From contig PCAG01000015.1 of assembly GCA_002730475.1 (NCBI GenBank), forward strand, positions 1 to 38,214: a stretch of 38,214 nt of DNA. The letters run 5' to 3'. A model generated the notes under the pieces. It had not been told where the DNA came from, searched no databases, and saw nothing but the letters and a program-made list of their open reading frames with translations. Below are positions 1-6,969 of this stretch, in pieces. Position 1 is the first letter of the stretch. Each line of letters starts with the position of its first letter. The stretch comes from Spirochaetales bacterium (lineage in GTDB: Bacteria > Desulfobacterota_D > UBA1144). The position numbers and the translations under genes are program-made.

Positions 1-263
1 CTGTATTTTTTGGAGAAGCCTTACCAAAAACTCCTTGGGATTCCTCTGTAGACAAGTGTAAAGATACCAGCCTTATGATTGTTATCGGGTCGTCATTGCA
101 GGTCTCTCCAGCAAATAGCCTGCCTGATGTTGCTCTTAAAACGGGCTCAGAGCTTGTAATAATTGATTTAATGGATACCCCATTTGACTCAAGATCGACA
201 TTGTTAATCAACGAAAGAGCCGTTTTGGTTGCAAAATTATTAGAAAAAAGGCTGAGACTATAG
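1..263 (+). CDS. Sir2-family NAD-dependent protein deacylase, C-terminal fragment
   Basis: This is the 3' end of a gene cut by the window edge; the open frame starts at position 3 and runs without a stop to TAG at 261-263. The first residues read VFFGEALP, the conserved sirtuin segment after the zinc module. It is followed by a GSSLQVSPA segment (the NAD-binding GTSLxVxP motif), a VIID strand and a TPFD segment, all in the usual order for the Rossmann half of the enzyme. Sirtuins remove acetyl or longer acyl groups from lysine using NAD, often controlling acyl-CoA synthetases. The catalytic histidine and zinc cysteines lie outside the window. The family call is firm; which sirtuin class it belongs to cannot be told. 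Confidence 0.85.
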   Translation, partial: VFFGEALPKTPWDSSVDKCKDTSLMIVIGSSLQVSPANSLPDVALKTGSELVIIDLMDTPFDSRSTLLINERAVLVAKLLEKRLRL

Positions 264-366
264 GGCCTGAGGCACCCTTTGTCTCCTTAAAGGGAGAAGG
301 AGGTCTGAGTAAAACTAAACCTTTCAAAACACTAGGAAAATCAATCAATTTTTAACAAAAAAGTGA

Positions 367-395
367 TTGACTATTTTATGCATATTTGCTTTAAT
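367..395 (+). promoter_or_regulatory. Sigma-70-type promoter of the decarboxylase pair
   Basis: TTGACT at 367-372 and TTTAAT at 390-395 are separated by 17 nt, a good match to a housekeeping promoter. The predicted start near 402 gives a leader of about 80 nt that contains a small hairpin (422-437) and a strong Shine-Dalgarno sequence AAAGGAGG at 467-474. Confidence 0.65.
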
Positions 396-483
396 ATTAA
401 TAACGGGGTGTAGGGACTACAAGTGGGTTCCTCCACTATTAATCTACCTAAATACGCAAATTCACTAAAGGAGGTCTCTAACG

Positions 484-1458
484 ATGCCAAGTCATCAAAA
501 TGTAGACACTAAGTACTGGCAGTTACAGCCAGACGAAATTCCAGCATCGCCAATGGAAAGAGACATTAATACATGGATTATCGGCAACCCTGCTGATCCT
601 CTATGGGATATTGACGTTCTTCCTTTGACGTATTCTGATTCACGATGGAACGCTTTTGTTATCGATGTGCCTGCCGAAACACGACAAAGACTATGTCCAA
701 ACCCACCATTAACAGTATGGGACGGTGAAGACGCAGAACTTGTTGAGTATTGGTATGTAAATCACGTTAACACAATGCTTGGTCCATATCTTGAGTTTGG
801 AGTAACAATCTCTGCAACTCACACTGATTCAAAAGGTAATACATGGAAAGCTGGTTACTATCCATATATGTATCTAACAGGTGATGCACCTGTTGATGCG
901 GGCCGTGTTTTAGGATTCCCTAAAAAAATGTCCTACATCAGAATCACTGAGCATGGCGGCGAAAAAGGAAACGACTACTTTGGCTTTTCAATGTCAAGAA
1001 ACGGTTACCTTTTAACTGCACAGCAAGGTAAATATGATGATGCCGATGTCAAACCACCATATTTCTATGGAAAAACTGACTGGGGTAAATTCAACATGAA
1101 GGTTGACACACGTCCTGACGTGGCAAGTTCAGAATGGCAGCTAACTTATCTACCATCTAAACTTCCAGCCGCATTTAACATCGAAGGACACAGATTCCAA
1201 GTCAAACCTGAGTTCACAAGGACTGCTTCTGGCGACTCCATTGATTGGTTCGCACAAGCAACTCCATTTGACAACATGGGTGCTGAGGTAAAGGTAAACG
1301 AAATTAAAGGTTTAATTTCATTTACTTTCGATCTTATCATCCCAGTTCCTGAAGTCTGCTGGACTGAAACATACGAAAGACCAGCAAGCTACAGAGGGTA
1401 CGCAACACCATATCAGTATGGTTTAAGACAACAGTTCCCAATTCACCAAGGTGCGTAA
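484..1458 (+). CDS. Acetoacetate decarboxylase family protein (first copy)
   Basis: This 324-residue cytosolic protein belongs to the acetoacetate decarboxylase (ADC) superfamily. The hallmark GFPKK segment is present with adjacent lysines at K147 and K148; in the clostridial enzyme the first of this pair forms the Schiff base and the second lowers its pKa. The preceding NTMLGPYLEFG and YYPYMYL segments are the usual ADC core. ADC-fold proteins decarboxylate beta-keto acids such as acetoacetate, but many superfamily members act as hydratase-aldolases, so the substrate is not fixed by sequence. At 324 residues it is longer than the roughly 245-residue clostridial enzyme, with an N-terminal extension of about 45 residues. 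The start is set by AAAGGAGG nine nucleotides upstream. It is followed after 31 nt by a paralogue of the same length. Confidence 0.88.
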   Translation: MPSHQNVDTKYWQLQPDEIPASPMERDINTWIIGNPADPLWDIDVLPLTYSDSRWNAFVIDVPAETRQRLCPNPPLTVWDGEDAELVEYWYVNHVNTMLGPYLEFGVTISATHTDSKGNTWKAGYYPYMYLTGDAPVDAGRVLGFPKKMSYIRITEHGGEKGNDYFGFSMSRNGYLLTAQQGKYDDADVKPPYFYGKTDWGKFNMKVDTRPDVASSEWQLTYLPSKLPAAFNIEGHRFQVKPEFTRTASGDSIDWFAQATPFDNMGAEVKVNEIKGLISFTFDLIIPVPEVCWTETYERPASYRGYATPYQYGLRQQFPIHQGA

Positions 1459-1489
1459 GGAACATTAATTAATTTAGGAGGAAATAAAC

Positions 1490-2464
1490 ATGGGAAAACA
1501 TGCAAATGAATATAGCTATCCATGGTTAGAAGAAGGCGAAGTACCACCGCTACCACTTGATAGAGATAGAATTCACATTATCTCTCAGGGTGTTGCCGAT
1601 CCTGTTTTTGACTATGATATTGTCCCTTTGACTTATACAGAAAGCCGTTGGATGGCTTATGTTGTTGAAGCTGACGAAGCTAACTTAAATGCTATCATTC
1701 CTGAGCCCGTTCAACTTCATGATCCAATTCTTGAATTCTGGTACGTTATACACAGAAATACAATGCTTGGACCATATATGGAGTTTGGCGTAACTGCCTC
1801 TTCGACAGTTAAAGGCCAAGACGGTCAGGTATGGAAGGGTGGATATTATCCATATATGTACCTTTCAAACGACTCACCAATTTTTGCTGGTAGAGAACCA
1901 TTCGGGTTCCCTAAAAAAGCCGCTTATATCGCAGCTTTTGAACATGGAACAAACGATAACTACTTCAACATGTTAATGGAAAGAAGAGGTTATGTATTCC
2001 ATTCAGCAAACGGTCGTTATTCAGACAAACCAACTCCCCATAAACCAACATTCTACGGTAAAACAGATTGGGGTAGATTGAACTACAGAATTACAACTTA
2101 TCCAGACGTAACACGTAGTAGACACCAAGTTACTCATCTTGGTTCCGAGTTACCACCACAGTTTGGAACAGGACACAGATTCCAATTGGATCCAAGTTCT
2201 GTAAGAACTGCAACTGGCGAAGATGTAAGAGCATGGTATCTAGCTGGTACACCTTTTGACTTCATGGGAGGTCAATTAGGCAATGTGACTGTTCACGGTT
2301 TGATTTCGTTTACATTTAACTTAATCATTCCACCAGCGTCGATTATATGGGAAAGAACCGTTGAGAGGGATCCTGCAAAGGATTTCAATGCACTATTATT
2401 CTCAACACCTTTCAAATATACAATGAGACACAGATTCATGGTGCCAATGTATCCAGGTGCTTAA
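1490..2464 (+). CDS. Acetoacetate decarboxylase family protein (second copy)
   Basis: This is a 324-residue paralogue of the gene just upstream, sharing block order throughout: VPLTY-ESRW near residue 50, NTMLGPYMEFG near 90-100, YYPYMYL near 119-125, GFPKK with K142 and K143, FYGKTDWG, and HGLISFTFNLIIP near the C-terminus. The catalytic lysine pair is intact, so both copies look active. AGGAGG at 1476-1481 precedes the start by eight nucleotides, and the intergenic gap is only 31 nt, so the two are co-transcribed and end at the terminator at 2481-2514. Equal length and co-expression raise the possibility of a hetero-oligomer or of two related substrates. Substrate assignment is inference only. 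Confidence 0.88.
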   Translation: MGKHANEYSYPWLEEGEVPPLPLDRDRIHIISQGVADPVFDYDIVPLTYTESRWMAYVVEADEANLNAIIPEPVQLHDPILEFWYVIHRNTMLGPYMEFGVTASSTVKGQDGQVWKGGYYPYMYLSNDSPIFAGREPFGFPKKAAYIAAFEHGTNDNYFNMLMERRGYVFHSANGRYSDKPTPHKPTFYGKTDWGRLNYRITTYPDVTRSRHQVTHLGSELPPQFGTGHRFQLDPSSVRTATGEDVRAWYLAGTPFDFMGGQLGNVTVHGLISFTFNLIIPPASIIWERTVERDPAKDFNALLFSTPFKYTMRHRFMVPMYPGA

Positions 2465-2480
2465 GAGCAACTGGTAATTT

Positions 2481-2514
2481 TAGGGCTCTTTTTCGGAAGA
2501 GCCCTATCTTTCTT
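2481..2514 (+). terminator. Intrinsic terminator of the decarboxylase operon
   Basis: A perfect 10-bp stem (2481-2490 with 2497-2506) closed by the loop TTTCGG is followed by the U-rich tract TCTTTCTT. It lies 16 nt after the second decarboxylase stop codon. Confidence 0.9.
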
Positions 2515-2543
2515 AAAACCTCATTTCATGATAGATTAATTCA

Positions 2544-4001
2544 ATGCGTGAATCTCTTGCCCTTATAAATGGTGAGCTTATAAAGGCGAAAAATTCTTAT
2601 GTTAGAGAAAATCCGGGAACCCTTGAGCCACTTGAGAAGGTCTCGTTAGTTTCAAAAGATGAAATTGACCAGGCTTGTCAATCTGCACACCGGGCTTTTG
2701 ATGTTTGGTCCAAGACTCCGGGAAATATTCGAGGAAACATATTATTTAAAATAGCGGAAACAATACGGGATCGTTCCAACTACTTAGGCTCAATCAACAC
2801 TGAGGAGACGGGAAAACCAATTAAAGAAAGTACCCTTGTGGAAATAGCGGGAGTGGCTAGAACTTTTGAGTACTATGCAGGGCTTGCATCGAAGATTCAT
2901 GGTAGCTCACAAACATTAAACAACGATCTTGTTTCTTTGACCATTAAAGAACCTGTAGGAGTTATTGCACAGATACTGCCCTGGAATTTTCCCATGCTCT
3001 TAGCCTCTTGGAAAATGGCCCCTGCTCTTGCTTCAGGATGCACCATGGTAATTAAGCCGTCGGAGCTTACACCGCATGGAACCCTTGAATTAGCAAAAAT
3101 TTGCGAAGAGTGTGGCCTTCCAAGCGGGGTCATCAATGTATGTCCTGGCAAAGGAGAGGAGGCCGGAGATGCTCTTATCAAAAACAATCTTGTTTCAAAA
3201 ATTTCATTTACCGGTTCAACGGCCGTTGGGAAGTTAATAGTAGAAAATAGTGCCCACAACCTTCCTCGACTATCTTTGGAACTAGGGGGAAAAGCTCCAA
3301 ATATAGTTTTCGATGATGCCAATATTGAGTCTTGCTTGGAGGCAAATCTACGTGGAGGCTTTTTTAACCAGGGGGAGAATTGCACCGCCGTAACGAGGTT
3401 GCTCGTACATAAAAAAATTTATAAGACATTTAAGAAAAAGTTTGTTGAAAAAATTTCAATGATTGTTCAAGGAGATCCATCCAAAGAAGAAACTGAGATT
3501 GGAGCCCTTATTTCAAAAGACCATTTCGATAGAGTTCTGAAATATGTTGAGGCTAGTGTTAATCAAGGCGGAAAAATACTATTGGGAGGAGAGCCAAATA
3601 AAAAATTGCAAGGCCACTATTTTCTCCCTACGCTTATTGAGATTGATTCTAGAGACAATATTTTATTTAAAGAGGAAGTTTTTGGCCCGGTTGTAGCAAT
3701 TATGCCTTTTGAGGACGAAAGAGAGGCTATTAGCCTAGCCAACGATACCAGTTATGGTCTAGCTGGAGGTATATGGACACAAGATATTTCTAGGGCGATA
3801 AGAGTATCAAGAGAGGTTAACTCTGGCTATCTATGGATTAATACATATGGCGGCATTATCCCGGAAACACCATACGGCGGCTTTAAACAGAGCGGTGTTG
3901 GAAAAGAGTTAGGCCTAGAAGGATTGGACGAGTACTTGCGGATAAAGAACATAAGTATATTCACTGGCGACTCACTTCCTCAGTGGTATGGAAAAAAATA
4001 G
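2544..4001 (+). CDS. NAD(P)-dependent aldehyde dehydrogenase
   Basis: This 485-residue member of the aldehyde dehydrogenase superfamily oxidises an aldehyde to the carboxylate using NAD or NADP. The full catalytic set is visible: PWNFP with N148, the cofactor lysine in VIKPSE (K171), FTGST at 222-226, the general base in LELGGK (E246), and the nucleophile in FFNQGENC (C280). EEVFGPVV and a late PYGGFKQSG segment complete the fold. The length is typical. It resembles betaine-aldehyde or gamma-glutamyl-aldehyde dehydrogenase types, but substrate cannot be set from sequence. It follows the decarboxylase terminator; there is no Shine-Dalgarno sequence, and TAGATT at 2532-2537 sits six nucleotides before the ATG, which hints at a leaderless transcript. 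A role in oxidising an aldehyde made by the nearby acyl-CoA module is possible. Confidence 0.92.
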   Translation: MRESLALINGELIKAKNSYVRENPGTLEPLEKVSLVSKDEIDQACQSAHRAFDVWSKTPGNIRGNILFKIAETIRDRSNYLGSINTEETGKPIKESTLVEIAGVARTFEYYAGLASKIHGSSQTLNNDLVSLTIKEPVGVIAQILPWNFPMLLASWKMAPALASGCTMVIKPSELTPHGTLELAKICEECGLPSGVINVCPGKGEEAGDALIKNNLVSKISFTGSTAVGKLIVENSAHNLPRLSLELGGKAPNIVFDDANIESCLEANLRGGFFNQGENCTAVTRLLVHKKIYKTFKKKFVEKISMIVQGDPSKEETEIGALISKDHFDRVLKYVEASVNQGGKILLGGEPNKKLQGHYFLPTLIEIDSRDNILFKEEVFGPVVAIMPFEDEREAISLANDTSYGLAGGIWTQDISRAIRVSREVNSGYLWINTYGGIIPETPYGGFKQSGVGKELGLEGLDEYLRIKNISIFTGDSLPQWYGKK

Positions 4002-4105
4002 TCCGAAATTACTAAATATCTTCAGATTTATACGGGAAGAGCTTGGAAAAGGTGCCGTTTCGTCGTATTAAATGGAGAGCTGCAGCCCAGCGAGTGGTTA
4101 ATCCC

Positions 4106-4140
4106 CTAAAAAAAAGGGCCGATTGAACAACCGACCCTTT
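4106..4140 (-). terminator. Intrinsic terminator of the AmiS/UreI-type gene
   Basis: Read on the minus strand, an 11-bp stem (4129-4139 with 4114-4124, two G-U pairs) runs into a tract of eight U residues (4115-4108). On the plus strand the same stem has mismatches and no T tract, so it serves the minus-strand gene. The remaining spacer 4002-4105 shows nothing I can name. Confidence 0.8.
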
Positions 4141-4168
4141 AAAAAATTTAAATAAGTTTCCTTTCCTC

Positions 4169-4663
4169 TTAGAAAAGAACCCCTTTTGTAAGCATGTTCA
4201 TTCCAGGAATCAATAAAGTTATAAATGATTCTGCAATAAATAAATATGCCAATAGGGTTCCAAGTGCTTTACCTTGTGCAAGAACTAAGAAAGCAACTAG
4301 AGTAAGAACTGCCCATGCAATGTTGAACAGACCTAGCTCCATCGCTCCAATGCCAATGAAGAACTGTCCGTACCATAGGAAAACTATGGTAGCAAAAAGA
4401 CAATACCAACCAAGGCCTTTGCCGTCATGCCCAAGTGTAAACACACCAAAGGCGATGACATAGATCAAAGCAAAAACTGAAACCAGTGCAGTACTAGCCG
4501 CACCGTCTGGGCCAAGCCCAGCTCCAGTAAATGCCGCGACAAGGATCAGAATGGCGACAGCACCATTAAGCATACCAACTTCTTTTCCGCCGGTTTTGCC
4601 TAACAGAGTCATGCCATTCAAAAAGAATACGAAACCTACTAGTAAAAGTACATATCCTAGCAT
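4169..4663 (-). CDS. AmiS/UreI-family amide or urea channel
   Basis: This 164-residue protein is almost entirely hydrophobic, with about six membrane-spanning segments and no signal peptide, matching the AmiS/UreI family of inner-membrane channels for urea and short-chain amides. Family-like features are the N-terminal LGYVLLLVG-FFLNGMTLLG helix and the mid-protein GWYCLFATIVFLWYG helix. No urease or amidase gene is in the window, so the substrate is open; in Helicobacter UreI passes urea, while AmiS sits with aliphatic amidase. It has its own promoter (4697-4726), a strong Shine-Dalgarno AAAGGAGG at 4673-4680 and its own terminator, so it is transcribed apart from the neighbouring MaoC gene. 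Confidence 0.75.
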   Translation of the reverse strand: MLGYVLLLVGFVFFLNGMTLLGKTGGKEVGMLNGAVAILILVAAFTGAGLGPDGAASTALVSVFALIYVIAFGVFTLGHDGKGLGWYCLFATIVFLWYGQFFIGIGAMELGLFNIAWAVLTLVAFLVLAQGKALGTLLAYLFIAESFITLLIPGMNMLTKGVLF

Positions 4664-4696
4664 ATACCGATACCTCCTTTTGTAAGGTTACTTAGG

Positions 4697-4726
4697 ATTT
4701 TAATATACTTGCTTAAGTAATGTCAA
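4697..4726 (-). promoter_or_regulatory. Promoter of the AmiS/UreI-type gene
   Basis: On the minus strand TTGACA (4726-4721) and TAAAAT (4702-4697) are 18 nt apart. The spacer contains the small palindrome CTTAAG. The expected transcript start near 4690 leaves a leader of about 27 nt including the Shine-Dalgarno sequence. Confidence 0.7.
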
Positions 4727-4803
4727 CACTTTTTTATTAAAATGCGAGAAATAGGCACATCTAAGTAGCCTATATTGTTGGATTTTTATAAAAATAGGCC
4801 TAA

Positions 4804-5250
4804 TTAAGCGTCTTTTCTTTGTACAAGAATGACCCAAATGCCCTTTTGTACCACATCACCGGATTGATTAACCACGTTAACCTCCCAGTTTAGGAAGCCC
4901 ATATTGGGCCTTTTGTGCTCTTTCTTCTCAACAAGCTTACGATTTATCTTTATTGTATCCCCGGGTTTAACCGCCCCCGAAAATCTCCAGTCTTGCAAAC
5001 CCATAAATGCAACTGTGGCCAATCGCGGCATAGTAAACCAAAGTCCTGTTGCAATTGAAAGCACACACATGCCGTGAGCAACTCTAGTGCCGAAAACGGT
5101 ATTCTTTGCGAACTCTTCGTCAATATGCATGTTATTAAAGTCCGCCGAAAGACCAGCAAAGTTAACCACGTCTGCCTCTGTTATTGTCCTACCGCTTGAC
5201 TCATGCTCTGTACCGTCGGCTACGTCTTCGTAAAATAATTTGTCATCCAT
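4804..5250 (-). CDS. MaoC-like (R)-specific enoyl-CoA hydratase
   Basis: This 148-residue protein has the single hot-dog fold of MaoC-type hydratases, which add water across a trans-2-enoyl-CoA to give the (R)-3-hydroxyacyl-CoA. The catalytic segment reads SADFNNMH with the expected aspartate D37 and histidine H42, followed by D44 and the GTRVAHGM helix start at about residues 54-61. The length is normal for a single-domain hydratase. It is the last gene of a four-gene minus-strand operon, starting 14 nt after the DUF35 gene, and GGGAG upstream of the ATG acts as Shine-Dalgarno sequence. In steroid-degrading actinobacteria a MaoC chain partners a DUF35-bearing chain, which fits this adjacency. 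The actual substrate is unknown. Confidence 0.88.
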   Translation of the reverse strand: MDDKLFYEDVADGTEHESSGRTITEADVVNFAGLSADFNNMHIDEEFAKNTVFGTRVAHGMCVLSIATGLWFTMPRLATVAFMGLQDWRFSGAVKPGDTIKINRKLVEKKEHKRPNMGFLNWEVNVVNQSGDVVQKGIWVILVQRKDA

Positions 5251-5264
5251 TTTCTTGCTCCCTA

Positions 5265-5687
5265 CTATACTGGTTTAAACTTCGCAAATGTAACCTCTTC
5301 GGTTGCGTCTTCAAAAACAACTTCAACTTCCATTCCTATTGTGACGCTTTCAGGATCACACTCCACGATATTTGACATCATCTTCACGCCATCATCAAGG
5401 TCAATTAGTGCCACCACGTAAACCTCACCTTTATACGCTTTTGTTGGCCCCATATAATGTACGGAGTAAGTCCAAACCTTACCCTTGCCAGTAGACTCAA
5501 CCCAGTCAAAATCCATGTTGACTGATCCGGGAAATGGGCTAATTGCCCTAGGATAAAAAAAGACCCGTCCTGTTTCTTTACACTTTGGTAGCAACAGCTT
5601 GTGCTCTTTTGTTCCATCCCAAAAAGGCTTAGTTTCAGGTCTAAAATCTGGTAGGGGTTTTTGATATTCTGTTTTTTCTTCTGACAT
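5265..5687 (-). CDS. DUF35 OB-fold (acyl-CoA-associated) protein with degenerate zinc ribbon
   Basis: This 140-residue protein fits the DUF35 family, which normally pairs an N-terminal rubredoxin-like zinc ribbon with a C-terminal OB fold. The FWDGTKEHKLLLPKC opening, the YPRAISPFPGS segment and the VYVVALIDLDDG strand are typical. The usual zinc site has two CxxC pairs; here only one cysteine is visible (in LPKC) and the other three positions are T/E, S and F-like residues, so zinc binding is probably lost. DUF35 proteins act as partners of thiolase-like enzymes and of MaoC hydratases, and this gene sits exactly between such genes (26 nt after the thiolase-like gene). AGGAG precedes the ATG. 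Confidence 0.85.
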   Translation of the reverse strand: MSEEKTEYQKPLPDFRPETKPFWDGTKEHKLLLPKCKETGRVFFYPRAISPFPGSVNMDFDWVESTGKGKVWTYSVHYMGPTKAYKGEVYVVALIDLDDGVKMMSNIVECDPESVTIGMEVEVVFEDATEEVTFAKFKPV

Positions 5688-5713
5688 TTTTATCTCCTAA
5701 TTGCAAATGATTT

Positions 5714-6925
5714 CTAACTTAGAGGTTCGTTTCCTAAAATAATAGTGCTATGAGCTGATACGATACCACCGTTCCCGTGAACCAAGGCCGTATTTGGATT
5801 CTTAACCTGCCGCTGACCAGCCTCTCCTCTTAATTGCAAGACGGCTTCGACAACGTGGTGCATAGCACCTAAGTGAGCTTGAGAAAGCAGCCCTCCATGT
5901 GTATTCAAAGGAATGTCCGCGTCTTTATGGAGTCTTCCCTCAAGAGCCGCGGCTCCTGCCTGTCCCCTAGGAACAATGCCGAGACCTTCCAGCTCTAACA
6001 GTGTTGTAATTGTGAAACAATCGTAAAGAAACGTTAAATCGACATCTTTATTTGTCATACCTGCAGTTTTAAATGCTTTTTGACCGGATGCCTCAATTGC
6101 TCCATATATTTGATCTAAGTCGGCACACGAGGTTAGGTATTGGTGAGAAAAACCCTGACCCATTCCGTGTAAATAAACGGGGTCTTTTTTTAACCCCAAC
6201 TCTTTTGCTTTTGCGTTTGTTGTAACAATAAATGCGGCACCGCCATCAGATACAATTGAGCAGTCAAATTTAGTTAAAGGTGACGCCAACAGTCTGGTGT
6301 TCATAATATCGTCTAGGCTTAAGTCGTCTTTGTTCATGGCGTTCTCTTTTAGTTGCGCATGTTGTCTCATTGTTACGGCTACTGAGTGTAGATGTTCTCT
6401 CTTGCCTTTGGATTCATAGAGGTACCTCTGAGCCATCAAGGCATAGCCTCCTGGCGTTGTTAGACCAAACGGGTACTCAAATTCTCCATGACACATTTCT
6501 CTAATTAGCGCAATCATTCCCGCCGACGATATACCAGAAAGAGTGTTGTCGCCTCTTACACACAAAACAACCTCGGCTTGACCAGAATTGATGGCCATTG
6601 CGGCCGCGGCCGTCATCCACACGGCGGTAGCCCCGCCTATTGCAACTGACTCAAAATACTTGGGATTTATGCCTATATAGTCTGCAAAAGTTGTACAGTG
6701 CATAAAAGTTTCTTCAACTAAGGAGAAAGCAGTTATTACCCCGTCTACATCAGACTTTTGAATTCCTGCATCCTCTATTGCTAGTTTGGATGCCTCAGAT
6801 AGAAAATGAAAAGAACTTTTCCCAGGAATTTTTCCTTGCGCAGTCTCACCGACACCTACAATGCCGATTTGATTTTTCTTGAGTAATTCTCTTGTGTCCT
6901 CAATGTTTGGTATTTGCGTACTCAT
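5714..6925 (-). CDS. Thiolase-like protein (SCP-x/Ltp2-like), probable CoA-ester aldolase or thiolase
   Basis: This 403-residue cytosolic protein has the thiolase fold of the SCP-x/lipid-transfer-protein group. The N-terminus (IGIVGVGET, then IEDAGI-KSDVDGV) and the C-terminal NTHGGLLSQAHLGAMHH block (N341 to about residue 357) with VLQLRGEAG-RQV are typical. At the position where true thiolases carry the nucleophilic cysteine, near residue 98, the sequence reads AIGGATAVW with no cysteine. Ltp2-type members lacking thiolase chemistry catalyse retro-aldol cleavage of beta-hydroxy acyl-CoAs and need a DUF35 partner; the next gene is DUF35. I therefore favour aldolase over thiolase, as inference. 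AGGAG lies just before the ATG; the gene follows the acyl-CoA dehydrogenase by 44 nt. Confidence 0.82.
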   Translation of the reverse strand: MSTQIPNIEDTRELLKKNQIGIVGVGETAQGKIPGKSSFHFLSEASKLAIEDAGIQKSDVDGVITAFSLVEETFMHCTTFADYIGINPKYFESVAIGGATAVWMTAAAAMAINSGQAEVVLCVRGDNTLSGISSAGMIALIREMCHGEFEYPFGLTTPGGYALMAQRYLYESKGKREHLHSVAVTMRQHAQLKENAMNKDDLSLDDIMNTRLLASPLTKFDCSIVSDGGAAFIVTTNAKAKELGLKKDPVYLHGMGQGFSHQYLTSCADLDQIYGAIEASGQKAFKTAGMTNKDVDLTFLYDCFTITTLLELEGLGIVPRGQAGAAALEGRLHKDADIPLNTHGGLLSQAHLGAMHHVVEAVLQLRGEAGQRQVKNPNTALVHGNGGIVSAHSTIILGNEPLS

Positions 6926-6969
6926 TATGAATCTCCTTGACTTTCCTTTTTTAGCTTAACAAAAATAAT

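Noticed and set aside
264..300. CTCCTT/AAGGAG hairpin after the sirtuin gene as terminator
   Set aside because: Six-base-pair stem with no T tract after it; too weak to call.
2897..3385. 162-codon minus-strand frame inside the aldehyde dehydrogenase gene
   Set aside because: It is antisense to a complete enzyme with every catalytic motif, and its translation resembles no protein.
4194..4463. 89-codon plus-strand frame opposite the AmiS/UreI gene
   Set aside because: The minus-strand membrane protein has a promoter, ribosome-binding site and terminator; this frame has none.
4730..4803. ATAGGC/GCCTAT pair downstream of the MaoC gene as terminator
   Set aside because: Short stem with a long loop and only a poor U tract.
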